DNA from: Makana argininalis_D
Lineage (GTDB): Bacteria; Pseudomonadota; Gammaproteobacteria; Enterobacterales; Enterobacteriaceae
Direction of reading: 5' to 3'
Length of the DNA: 64,000 nucleotides
NCBI GenBank assembly: GCA_051307355.1
Contig: JBPPLQ010000001.1
Location: 62,001-126,000, forward strand
Shown here: piece after piece, positions 37,016 through 45,828 of the stretch
How positions within the stretch are numbered: position 1 is the stretch's first letter
Layout of the letters: each line of letters begins with the position of its first letter
The notes under the pieces: model-generated
Databases searched by the model: none
Seen by the model: only the letters and a program-made list of their open reading frames with translations
Told to the model about the DNA's origin: nothing
Made by a program: the position numbers and the translations under genes

Positions 37016-37957
37016 ATGAATAAAAAATATTTTCATAAAAGTGTTTTATTAAAAGAATCAATTGATAGTTTAAAAATTCAACCAAATGGAATTTATATAG
37101 ATTGTACATTTGGTAATGGTGGTCATTCTAATTTAATTTTAGAAAATTTAAATAAATATGGTAATCTTATATCTATAGATAGAGATCCAAATTCAATTAA
37201 AAAAGCTTTAACATTGAAAGATAAAAGATTTAAAATAATTCATGGTAATTTTTCTCAAATATATTATTTTATTTCTAAATTAGATTTAATAGGTAAAATA
37301 AATGGAATACTATATGATTTAGGAATATCATCTTTACAGTTAGATAATCCTAAACGTGGTTTTTCTTTCATGAATAAAGGTCCTTTAGATATGAGAATGA
37401 ATAATACTTGTGGTCAATCAGCATATCAATGGTTATTAAATACTAAATTGAAAAATATTGAATATATTCTTAAAACATATGGAGAAGAAAAATTTTATAA
37501 AAAAATAGCAAAATCTATTAATTATGAAAAGAAAAATAAACTTTTTAATAATACGATAGAATTGTCAAAAATAATTTGTAAATCTATTTTTTTTAAAAAA
37601 AGATTTAAAAATCCATCAACTAGAACTTTTCAAGCTATAAGAATTTATATTAATAATGAAATACAAGAAATATCACAATCTCTTAAAAAGATAATAAATA
37701 TATTAAATATAGGAGGTAGATTAGCTTTAATAAGTTTTCATTCTATAGAACATAGATTAATAAAAAAATTTATTAATAAATTTTCAAAAAAAAATAAAAA
37801 ACCATATTTAATTAATAAAAATAAAAATAAAATAAAACTAAAATATTTACAGAAAATAAAATTTAAAAAAATTTTAAAAATAAAACCTACTATAAAAGAA
37901 ATTAAAAATAACCCACGATCTAGAAGTTCAATTCTTAGAGTTATTGAAAAACTATAA
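37016..37957 (+). CDS. rsmH: 16S rRNA m4C1402 methyltransferase RsmH
   Basis: Adds the N4-methyl group to C1402 in the P-site. The SAM motif DCTFGNGGHSN is near residue 33; ILYDLGISSLQLDNPKRGFS and the C-terminal LISFHSIEHRLIKKF are diagnostic. 313 residues, the E. coli length. In E. coli it heads the mraZ-rsmH-ftsL-ftsI-mur cluster; here nothing of that cluster follows. Confidence 0.96.
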   Translation: MNKKYFHKSVLLKESIDSLKIQPNGIYIDCTFGNGGHSNLILENLNKYGNLISIDRDPNSIKKALTLKDKRFKIIHGNFSQIYYFISKLDLIGKINGILYDLGISSLQLDNPKRGFSFMNKGPLDMRMNNTCGQSAYQWLLNTKLKNIEYILKTYGEEKFYKKIAKSINYEKKNKLFNNTIELSKIICKSIFFKKRFKNPSTRTFQAIRIYINNEIQEISQSLKKIINILNIGGRLALISFHSIEHRLIKKFINKFSKKNKKPYLINKNKNKIKLKYLQKIKFKKILKIKPTIKEIKNNPRSRSSILRVIEKL

Positions 37958-38093
37958 TATATTTTTTAAAAAAATAATTATGTTATATTATATATAATGT
38001 AATTTTTAAAAAAATTTTTAAAAATAATATAAAAATTTAAATAATAATAATATATTTAATTATTTTTATTAATATTAATTTAATTTTTTTGTT

Positions 38094-38408
38094 TTAATTA
38101 TAATTTGTTTTTATTTTGATATATAAAATATTTTTAGATATATTATGTTTAATTGTGTTTAATAATATAGCTTGATTTTTTAAAATATAAATTTTACAAC
38201 TGTAACTCATAGTTTCTATTATAATAATTCTTTTATTAAAATTTAAAATTCTAAATAATTTATTAATAAAATTAGGTAAAATTTTTCTGAAAATAAAATC
38301 AATTTTCAAAAAAATAAAATATTTTTTTGTAAATTTATTTAAATAAATTATTTTTTTATTTTTAAAATCATATAAATAATTACTAATTAAAATAGGTTTT
38401 TTTTTCAT
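38094..38408 (-). CDS. Small basic protein, candidate DUF721/DciA-type helicase loader
   Basis: A 104-residue Lys/Ile/Asn-rich protein whose function the sequence does not prove. Its second half (about 42-104: ILPNFINKLFRILNF, IIIIETMSYSCKIYIL, then a C-terminal ILYIKIKTN strand) follows the DUF721/DciA pattern as I recall it: a leader helix, strand, Trp/Ser-rich turn, helix and a closing IKI strand. In several gammaproteobacteria a DUF721 gene lies between lpxC and secA on the opposite strand, exactly this position. DciA helps load the DnaB helicase. It has a complete ORF and diverges from secA. Conservation is weak, so it could instead be an eroding unrelated ORF. Confidence 0.5.
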   Translation of the reverse strand: MKKKPILISNYLYDFKNKKIIYLNKFTKKYFIFLKIDFIFRKILPNFINKLFRILNFNKRIIIIETMSYSCKIYILKNQAILLNTIKHNISKNILYIKIKTNYN

Positions 38409-38515
38409 ATTGTTTTAAATTACCTTCTAATAAATTATTTTAAATAATTTGTTTAAATAAGTTTTTATATTATTAAAATATAAATTAAAATTTTTTAAAG
38501 AGATTTTTAAATATT

Positions 38516-41005
38516 ATGTTTAAAAAAATAATTAATAACATTTTTAGAAATTATCATAATAGATTTATTAAAAATATTAAAAAAATAGTTTTATCAATCA
38601 ATAAATTAGAAAAAAAAATAGAAGTTTTAAATAATTATAATCTTGCAAATAAAACACAAGAATTTAAATATAGAATTAAAAATGGTGAAAGTTTAAATAA
38701 AATCTTACCTGAAGCATTTGCAGTAGTTAGAGAAGCTAGCAAAAGATTACTTGATATGCGTCATTTTGATGTTCAATTAATGGGAGGAATAGTTCTCAAT
38801 AATAATTGTATAGCAGAAATGTATACTGGTGAAGGTAAAACACTAACTGCTACTTTACCAGCTTATCTTAATGCATTAACAGGAAAAGGTGTTCATATAG
38901 TAACAGTAAATGATTATTTAGCAGATCGTGATTCAAAAAAAAATAAGAAATTATTTGAATTTCTAAATTTAACTGTTAAAAGTAATCTAAATGGTATGAC
39001 ATTACATGAAAAACGTTTAGCTTATTCTGCTGATATTACATATGGCACTAATAATGAATACGGTTTTGATTATCTTAAAGATAATATGATATTTAACAAA
39101 AAAGATAAAGTCCAAAGAAAATTACATTTTGCATTATTAGATGAAGTTGATTCTATTTTGATAGACGAATCAAGAACACCCCTTGTAATATCAGGTGAAG
39201 AAGAAGATAGATCAGATATATATAACATGATTAATAAAATTATTAAAAATGTTATTAAAAAAAATAAAAAAAAAAAAAATTATAATAAATATTATTATAG
39301 TGTTGATGAAAAATTAAAACAAGTAACTTTACATGAAAGAGGATTAGTTTTAATTGAAAATATTTTAATTAAAAAAAAAATAATAAAAAAAAAAAATTGT
39401 TTATATTCTAATTCAAATATTTATTTATTAAACCATATTATGTCATCTTTAAAAGCTCATATTTTATTTACTAAAAATATAGATTATATAATTAAAAAAG
39501 ATAAAATTTTAATAATTAATGAAAATACTGGAAGAATTATGAATAATCAAAGATGGTCCAATGGTTTACATCAATCTATTGAAGCAAAAGAAAATGTTAA
39601 TATCCAAAAAGAAAACAAAATTTTATCTTCTATTACTTTTCAAAATTATTTTCGTTTATACGAAAAATTATCTGGAATGACTGGCACAGCTAAAACAGAA
39701 TCATTAGAATTTAAAAATATATATAAATTAAACACTTTTGTTATTCCAACTAATAAACCTATAATTCGTAAAGATTTTTTAGATTTATTTTTTTTAACAG
39801 AAAAAGAAAAAATAAAAGCTATTATTAATGATATAATAGAATGTAATAAAAGACAACAACCAGTTTTAGTAGGAACAATATCTATTGCAAAATCAGAATT
39901 AATTTCACATGAACTTAAAAAAATTGGTATTAAACATACTATATTAAATGCTAAATTTCATTATAAAGAAGCAGAAATAATATCTCAAGCTGGAATACCA
40001 GGATCAGTTACAATAGCCACTAATATGGCTGGTAGAGGTACTGATATTGTACTAGGAGGAACATATAAATGTAATTCAATTTTAATTGAAAATAATTTTA
40101 GAAAAAATAATTTATTTAAAAAAAAATGGCAATTTAAAAATAAATTAGTTTTAAAATCTGGTGGTTTACATGTAATAGGAACAGAACATCATGAATCTCG
40201 TCGAATAGATAATCAATTAAGAGGAAGATCAGGTAGACAAGGAGATTGTGGATCATCACGTTTTTATTTATCAATGGAGGATTCTTTAATAAGAATTTTT
40301 GCTTCTAAAAATATTTACAATATTATTAAAAAATTAAATATAAAATTAGAAACGTTTATAGAACATCCTTATATTAATAAATTTATTAAAAATGCTCAAA
40401 TTAAAGTAGAAAATAAGAATTTTAATATAAGAAAAAATCTTATGGATTACGATGATATAATTAATCATCAAAGATTATTAATATATAATCAAAGAAAAGA
40501 ATTTCTTAAAGCTAAAAACATTAATAAAATAATCGAAAATATTAGAATAGATGTAATAAATACATTAGTTAATAAATACATTATTAATTTTAAATATAAT
40601 AATATATTTAAAATTAATAAATTTTTAAATTGTTTAAAAAATGATTTTAATATTAAAATAAATTTAAATAAATTAAAAACTAATAATATTAAAAATTTAA
40701 AAAAAGAAAATTTAAAAAAAAATATTATTTACAAATCAATAAATAATTATAACAAAATAAAAATATTAATGGGAAATAAAAAAATAAATATTTTTGAAAA
40801 AAACATAATGTTAAATTCAATTGATGAATTTTGGAAAGAGTATTTATATTCAGTTGATTATTTAAAACAAGGTATAAATCTTCGTATATATGCTCAAAAA
40901 AATCCTAAACAAGAATACAAAAAAGAATCTTTTATAATGTTTAAATCTATGATAGAATCATTAAAATATGAAGTGATAAGTATATTAAGTAATATTAATA
41001 ATTAA
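38516..41005 (+). CDS. secA: Preprotein translocase ATPase SecA, C-terminal tail missing
   Basis: Motor that pushes preproteins through SecYEG. Walker A MYTGEGKTLTATLPAYLNAL is near residue 102, DEVDSILIDESRTPL follows, then ATNMAGRGTDIVLGG and LRGRSGRQGDCGSSRF; the helical scaffold/wing ends ESLKYEVISIL. Length 829 against 901 in E. coli: the flexible linker and the Cys-rich zinc motif that binds SecB and lipids are absent, with a clean stop. The motor is otherwise complete. Several Lys codon runs contain poly(A) of 8-13 nt. It is preceded by no secM. Confidence 0.96.
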   Translation: MFKKIINNIFRNYHNRFIKNIKKIVLSINKLEKKIEVLNNYNLANKTQEFKYRIKNGESLNKILPEAFAVVREASKRLLDMRHFDVQLMGGIVLNNNCIAEMYTGEGKTLTATLPAYLNALTGKGVHIVTVNDYLADRDSKKNKKLFEFLNLTVKSNLNGMTLHEKRLAYSADITYGTNNEYGFDYLKDNMIFNKKDKVQRKLHFALLDEVDSILIDESRTPLVISGEEEDRSDIYNMINKIIKNVIKKNKKKKNYNKYYYSVDEKLKQVTLHERGLVLIENILIKKKIIKKKNCLYSNSNIYLLNHIMSSLKAHILFTKNIDYIIKKDKILIINENTGRIMNNQRWSNGLHQSIEAKENVNIQKENKILSSITFQNYFRLYEKLSGMTGTAKTESLEFKNIYKLNTFVIPTNKPIIRKDFLDLFFLTEKEKIKAIINDIIECNKRQQPVLVGTISIAKSELISHELKKIGIKHTILNAKFHYKEAEIISQAGIPGSVTIATNMAGRGTDIVLGGTYKCNSILIENNFRKNNLFKKKWQFKNKLVLKSGGLHVIGTEHHESRRIDNQLRGRSGRQGDCGSSRFYLSMEDSLIRIFASKNIYNIIKKLNIKLETFIEHPYINKFIKNAQIKVENKNFNIRKNLMDYDDIINHQRLLIYNQRKEFLKAKNINKIIENIRIDVINTLVNKYIINFKYNNIFKINKFLNCLKNDFNIKINLNKLKTNNIKNLKKENLKKNIIYKSINNYNKIKILMGNKKINIFEKNIMLNSIDEFWKEYLYSVDYLKQGINLRIYAQKNPKQEYKKESFIMFKSMIESLKYEVISILSNINN

Positions 41006-41031
41006 TATTAAAAAATATATATTTTTTAATA
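41006..41031 (+). terminator. secA terminator palindrome
   Basis: A perfect 26-nt palindrome (13-bp arms, including six consecutive A and six T) begins on the base after the secA stop codon. It is a probable intrinsic terminator composed only of A/T. Confidence 0.55.
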
Positions 41032-41499
41032 CTTAAACAATTTTATAAATAATTTATTTAATGATGTAATAATATTTATTATTTATTTGAAATAATTATT
41101 TAAAATAATAAAATTATTTATTTAATAAAGTATTTATTTTATAAATAATTAATACATTAAAAAATTAATATTTTAATAAATATTAAATAAATTATATTAT
41201 TTTTTTAAATATTATTTATATAATAATAATATTTTTAATTTAATGCTATATATTTAATTATTTATAAGAACTTATTTGATAATATTTAATATATATATTA
41301 ATAAATAATATATTTTAATTTAAAAAATTAATAATAAATTTTTTATATATATTTATAGTAAATAAATTTACTTTAAATTATTTCATGTATTAAAAATAAT
41401 ATTTTTTAAAAAATTTTTTAATTTTTTAATACGTATTAAAATATTAAGTTAATTTAAATAATTTAAAAATTTAAATTTATATTGTGAGAATAAAATAAA
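41032..41499. other. Non-coding stretch between secA and argB
   Basis: About 470 bp of almost pure A/T with stops in every frame. In E. coli mutT follows secA and argC precedes argB; neither is recognisable here. The only local structure I see is an 18-bp palindrome with ACGT at its centre (41424-41441), about 60 bp before argB. The argB promoter must lie here but cannot be singled out; no ARG box is apparent. Confidence 0.5.
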
Positions 41500-42276
41500 A
41501 TGAATCCATTAATTATTAAGATAGGTGGAATTCTTCTAGACAGTACAGAAGCTTTACATAATTTATTTAATGCAATTAGTAAATATAGATATAAAAACAA
41601 AAGATCTTTGATTTTAATACATGGAGGAGGTTTTTTAATAGATAATTTAATGCAAAAACTTTCTATTCCAATAAAAAAAATAAATGGTTTAAGAATAACA
41701 CCTGAAGATCACATCACAATAGTTACAGGTGCTCTTGAAACTGTAAATAAGATATTATTATCTTGGGCAAAAAAATTTAAAATTAATCAGTCTTTAGGTT
41801 TATGTATTGGAGATGGTGATATATCAAATGTTAATTATAAAAACAATAAAATTGGTCATGTTGGTAATATTGTTTCAAAAAAATCAAATTTATTAAAAAT
41901 ATTAATTAAAAATAATTATTTACCAATAATAAATTCTATTGGAATAAATTGTGATGGAAATGTAATTAATGTAAATTCTGATCAAGTAGCTGCTTCAATA
42001 GCTGAATCTTTAAATGCTGATCTAATTTTTCTTACAGATGTTAGTTGTGTATTTGATGGAAAAGGAAACAGAATTAATGAAATTACAAATAAAAAATATA
42101 ACAAATTAATATCTCAAGGAATTATTACTAATGGTATGATAATTAAAGTCAAAGCTGCAATTAAAGCTTCTAAAATTCTTAAAAAACCTGTTGAAATATG
42201 TAGTTGGTATAAATCTGATAAATTATTGAATATTTTTAAAGGAAAATCATATGGTACTCGTGTTTTTTTTGAATAA
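41500..42276 (+). CDS. argB: Acetylglutamate kinase
   Basis: Second step of arginine synthesis, phosphorylating N-acetylglutamate. 258 residues as in E. coli; KIGGILLD at the N-terminus and LILIHGGGFLIDNLM (near 40) form the nucleotide/substrate site, and NVNSDQVAASIAESLNADLI matches the family. Paired with argH as in the argCBH operon, with argC missing upstream. Confidence 0.96.
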   Translation: MNPLIIKIGGILLDSTEALHNLFNAISKYRYKNKRSLILIHGGGFLIDNLMQKLSIPIKKINGLRITPEDHITIVTGALETVNKILLSWAKKFKINQSLGLCIGDGDISNVNYKNNKIGHVGNIVSKKSNLLKILIKNNYLPIINSIGINCDGNVINVNSDQVAASIAESLNADLIFLTDVSCVFDGKGNRINEITNKKYNKLISQGIITNGMIIKVKAAIKASKILKKPVEICSWYKSDKLLNIFKGKSYGTRVFFE

Positions 42277-42352
42277 AAAATTTAATAAGTATAAATATTT
42301 GATTTTTAAAAAATTATTATTTAATTTAAATTATTTGAATAGGTAAAATTAT

Positions 42353-43723
42353 ATGTCATTATGGGGAGGTCGTTTTAATAAAAGTTCAGATAAATTATTT
42401 GAGACTTTTAATAATTCATTAAAATTTGATTATAAATTAATTAAACATGATATTATATCTTCTATTGCTTGGTCTAAATCGCTTTTAAAAGTAAACGTTA
42501 TAAATAAAAAAGAATATTTAAAATTAAAAATCTCACTAAATAAAATTTTAGAAGAATATAAAGAAAATCCTGAAAAAATATTGTTAAGTAATGAAGAAGA
42601 TATTCATAGTTGGGTAGAAAAAAGATTAATAGAAAAAATAGGAAATATAGGTAAAAAATTACATACAGGTAGAAGTAGAAATGATCAAGTAACTACAGAT
42701 ATGAAATTATGGTGTAAAGAAAAAACATATTATATTATTAAAATAATTAAAAAAGTAAGAACAACACTAATTAAAAAAGCTGAAGACAATAAAACATCTT
42801 TTATGCCATCATATACTCATTTACAAATAGCTCAACCTACTACTTTTGCTCATTGGTGTTTAGCTTATAATGAAATGTTATACAGAGATGAAAATCGTTT
42901 AAAAGATTCAATTAAAAGATTAAATATTAGCCCTTTGGGTAGTGCAGCTCTTACAGGGACCTCATATCCAATTGATAGAGATAAATTAGCTAGAAAAATG
43001 GGATTTCTCGAAGCAACAAGAAATAGTATTGATAGTGTTTCTGACAGAGATTATATTTTAGAATTACTATTTAATTCTTCTATTGGAATGATACATTTAT
43101 CTAGATTTTCTGAAGATTTAATATTTTTTAATTCAGGAGAAGCTAATTTTATTGAATTATCTGATTTAGTAACATCAGGATCATCTCTTATGCCTCAAAA
43201 AAAAAATCCTGATGCATTAGAACTTATAAGAGGTAAATGTGGAAAAGTTAGTGGTTATTTAATAGGTATGATGATGACTTTAAAAGGATTACCTATGGCT
43301 TACAATAAGGATATGCAAGAAGATAAAGAGTATATTTTTAATTCCTTAGATACTTGGATTGCATGTTTAAATATGTCTAATTTAATATTACATGGTTTAA
43401 AAATAAAAATAAAAACTTGTAAAGAAGCTGCTAAAAAAGGATATTCAAATGCTACAGAATTAGCAGATTATTTAGTTACAAAAGGAATTTCATTTAGAAA
43501 ATCACATCATATTGTTGGTAAAATAGTATTGGAAGCTATAAATAAAAAAATACCATTAGAATGTTTACCTATAAACACATTTAAAAAATTTAGTTCTATG
43601 ATTGAAAATGATGTTTATCCAATACTTACAATTGAATCTTGTTTATCTAAAAGAGATGTTAAAGGCGGTTCTTCAATAAATCAAATTAATAAATCTATTA
43701 AAGAAGCTAAAAAATATTTATAA
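42353..43723 (+). CDS. argH: Argininosuccinate lyase
   Basis: Last step of arginine synthesis, splitting argininosuccinate into arginine and fumarate. 456 residues against 457; starts MSLWGGRF, with HTGRSRNDQVTTDMKLW and the fumarase-superfamily signature GSSLMPQKKNPD near residue 280. Its retention beside argB suggests arginine provisioning; the remaining steps would have to be elsewhere in the genome or supplied by a partner. Confidence 0.96.
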   Translation: MSLWGGRFNKSSDKLFETFNNSLKFDYKLIKHDIISSIAWSKSLLKVNVINKKEYLKLKISLNKILEEYKENPEKILLSNEEDIHSWVEKRLIEKIGNIGKKLHTGRSRNDQVTTDMKLWCKEKTYYIIKIIKKVRTTLIKKAEDNKTSFMPSYTHLQIAQPTTFAHWCLAYNEMLYRDENRLKDSIKRLNISPLGSAALTGTSYPIDRDKLARKMGFLEATRNSIDSVSDRDYILELLFNSSIGMIHLSRFSEDLIFFNSGEANFIELSDLVTSGSSLMPQKKNPDALELIRGKCGKVSGYLIGMMMTLKGLPMAYNKDMQEDKEYIFNSLDTWIACLNMSNLILHGLKIKIKTCKEAAKKGYSNATELADYLVTKGISFRKSHHIVGKIVLEAINKKIPLECLPINTFKKFSSMIENDVYPILTIESCLSKRDVKGGSSINQINKSIKEAKKYL

Positions 43724-43800
43724 TATTATAAATATTTTGACTGAATTTAAAAAATTAAAAAAATTAAATTAAAAAATATATATTTATAATATTAACTGTA

Positions 43801-43901
43801 TCATTCCTGATGTTAAATATTGATTTAAATTAATTAAATATTTTTAAATATTAAAAATAAAAAATAATTAATTTTAATTTAAATTAAAATTTCAGGAATG
43901 A
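43801..43901. repeat. Separated inverted repeat in the argH-rho intergenic region
   Basis: TCATTCCTGA (43801-43810) is repeated inverted as TCAGGAATGA (43892-43901) around 81 nt of A/T-rich DNA with smaller internal repeats. These arms are the only G/C-containing blocks in the 225-bp gap between convergent argH and rho. It could be a large terminator shared by both genes or the closing stem of an unrecognised RNA. Confidence 0.45.
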
Positions 43902-43948
43902 AATAACAACTTAACATAAATAAATTTTTTTTTATTAATTTATTTATA

Positions 43949-45211
43949 TTAAATTCCTTTCATCATATTGAAAAATTCATAATTATTACTTGTCATTGAT
44001 AATTTGCTAATTAAAAATTCTATTGCTTCTATTTCCATCATTGGATGAATAATTTTTCTTAAAATCCACATTTTTCTTAATTCTTCTTTTGTTGTTAATA
44101 ATTCTTCTTTTCTAGTACCAGATCTATTATAGTCAATAGCAGGAAAAACTCTTTTTTCAGCAATTTTACGTGAAAGATGTAATTCCATATTTCCAGTACC
44201 TTTAAATTCTTCATAAATAATTTCATCCATTTTAGAACCAGTATCTATAAGAGCGGTTGCTATTATAGTTAAACTTCCACCTTCTTCCATATTACGTGCT
44301 GCTCCAAAAAACCTTTTGGGTCTATGAAGAGCATTTGAATCAATTCCACCTGTTAATATTTTTCCTGAAGTAGGTACTATATTATTATAAGCTCTGGCTA
44401 ATCTAGTTATAGAATCTAATAAAATAATTACATTTTTATTATGTTCTACTAGTCTTTTTGCTTTTTCTATAACCATTTCAGAAACTTGAACATGTCTTGA
44501 TGATGGTTCATCAAAAGTTGATGCTATTACTTCACCTTTAACTAATCTCTTCATTTCTGTAACTTCTTCAGGTCGTTCATCTATTAATAAAACAATTAGA
44601 ATACTATCTGGATGATTATAAGAAATACTTTGTGCTATTTTTTGTAAAAGAATTGTTTTACCAGCTTTGGGTGGTGCTACTATTAAACCACGCTGTCCTC
44701 TTCCAATTGGAGAAGCTAAATCTAAGACCCTTGCAGTTAAATCTTCTTTAGAACCATTACCTCTTTCCATTTTTAATCTATCATTTGCATGAAGAGGTGT
44801 TAAGTTTTCAAATAAAATTTTTTTGTTTGAATTTTCAGGTGTATCATAATTTACTTTATTTATTTGTAATAAAGCAAAATAACGTTCATTATCTTTTGGT
44901 GGTCTTATTTTGCCATAAATTGTATCACCAGTTCTTAAATTAAAACGTCTTATCTGACTTGGGGAAACATAAATATCATCTGGTCCAGCAAGATAAGAAC
45001 TATCACTAGATCTTAAAAAACCAAAACCATCTTGAAGTATTTCTAAAACTCCATCACCAAATATATCTTCTCCCCTGTTAGCATGTTTTTTTAAAATTGA
45101 AAATATTATATCTTGTTTATTCATTTTAGATAAATTTTCTAAACCCATATTTTCACCTATTAAAACTCTTTCTAAAACAGGCGTATTCTTTAATTCTGTT
45201 ATATTCATCAT
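43949..45211 (-). CDS. rho: Transcription termination factor Rho
   Basis: Hexameric RNA helicase that ends untranslated transcripts. The N-terminal RNA-binding domain includes DGVLEILQDGFGFLRS and YVSPSQIRRFNLRTGD; Walker A is VAPPKAGKTILLQ near residue 180; the Q- and R-loop region and the ending MMKGI follow. 420 residues against 419, very highly conserved. Two ATGs stand in tandem; the second (45208) gives MNITELKNTP, matching E. coli. It is downstream of trxA as in E. coli, but the rho leader is replaced by palindromes. Confidence 0.97.
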   Translation of the reverse strand: MMNITELKNTPVLERVLIGENMGLENLSKMNKQDIIFSILKKHANRGEDIFGDGVLEILQDGFGFLRSSDSSYLAGPDDIYVSPSQIRRFNLRTGDTIYGKIRPPKDNERYFALLQINKVNYDTPENSNKKILFENLTPLHANDRLKMERGNGSKEDLTARVLDLASPIGRGQRGLIVAPPKAGKTILLQKIAQSISYNHPDSILIVLLIDERPEEVTEMKRLVKGEVIASTFDEPSSRHVQVSEMVIEKAKRLVEHNKNVIILLDSITRLARAYNNIVPTSGKILTGGIDSNALHRPKRFFGAARNMEEGGSLTIIATALIDTGSKMDEIIYEEFKGTGNMELHLSRKIAEKRVFPAIDYNRSGTRKEELLTTKEELRKMWILRKIIHPMMEIEAIEFLISKLSMTSNNYEFFNMMKGI

Positions 45212-45248
45212 GATTAATTTTTTAAAAATCTTTATTTATTTTAAATAA

Positions 45249-45284
45249 AATTTATATTTTATATTTAAATATAAAATATAAATT
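45249..45284. repeat. 36-nt perfect palindrome in front of rho
   Basis: Bases 45249-45266 and 45267-45284 are exact reverse complements (18-bp arms, no loop), composed only of A/T. It directly abuts the 33-bp trxA hairpin and lies 38 bp upstream of the rho start. Confidence 0.6.
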
Positions 45285-45355
45285 AAAAATATTTAATTAA
45301 ACATAAATTTTTTAATTAATAAAATTAAAAAATTTATGTTTAATTAAATATTTTT
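45285..45355 (-). terminator. trxA terminator, 33-bp perfect stem including the stop codon
   Basis: Bases 45285-45317 pair perfectly with 45323-45355 over a 5-nt loop, the longest perfect stem I found. The trxA stop codon (45344-45346) and last codons are inside it. On the minus strand the stem ends in five T, as expected of an intrinsic terminator separating trxA from rho. Confidence 0.75.
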
Positions 45356-45670
45356 AATAATAAACTTTCTTAAGTTTGATTTAGACATTAATCCAACTTT
45401 AGTTGCTTTTAATTTTCCATTATTAAATATTAATATAGTAGGAATACTACGTATATCATATTTTTTAGGTGTAGATAAATTTTCTTCAATGTTAAATTTA
45501 GAAAATGTTATTTTATTTTTAAATTCATCTGCAATTTGTTTTATTAAAGGTTCCATTATTTTACATGGTCCACAAAATTCAGACCAAAAATCAACAACTA
45601 TATTTCCTTCGAAATTTAATACTTGTTTTTCAAAATTTGTATCTGTTAAATTTATTATTTTATTATTCAT
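45344..45670 (-). CDS. trxA: Thioredoxin
   Basis: Disulfide reductant for ribonucleotide reductase and other enzymes. The active site VVDFWSEFCGPCK holds the CGPC pair near residues 33-36, and the cis-Pro loop is IRSIPTILIF. 108 residues against 109 in E. coli. Precedes rho on the same strand, the ancestral order. Confidence 0.97.
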   Translation of the reverse strand: MNNKIINLTDTNFEKQVLNFEGNIVVDFWSEFCGPCKIMEPLIKQIADEFKNKITFSKFNIEENLSTPKKYDIRSIPTILIFNNGKLKATKVGLMSKSNLRKFIIKNI

Positions 45671-45748
45671 AATAATCCATCAAATGTTATTTTTTTTAAT
45701 ATTTATTTTTTAATATTAATTATATTAATATATATTATTTATTATTTA

Positions 45749-45828
45749 ATAATTAAATATCAATATAATTGAATATTAATTATTATTAATTATTTATTTA
45801 ATATTCAATTATATTGATATTTAATTAT
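45749..45828 (-). terminator. gnd terminator, 31-bp perfect stem including the stop codon
   Basis: Bases 45749-45779 pair perfectly with 45798-45828 across an 18-nt loop. The gnd stop (45821-45823) lies in the arm. It is positioned to stop minus-strand transcription from gnd before trxA, although no clear T-run follows. Confidence 0.65.
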
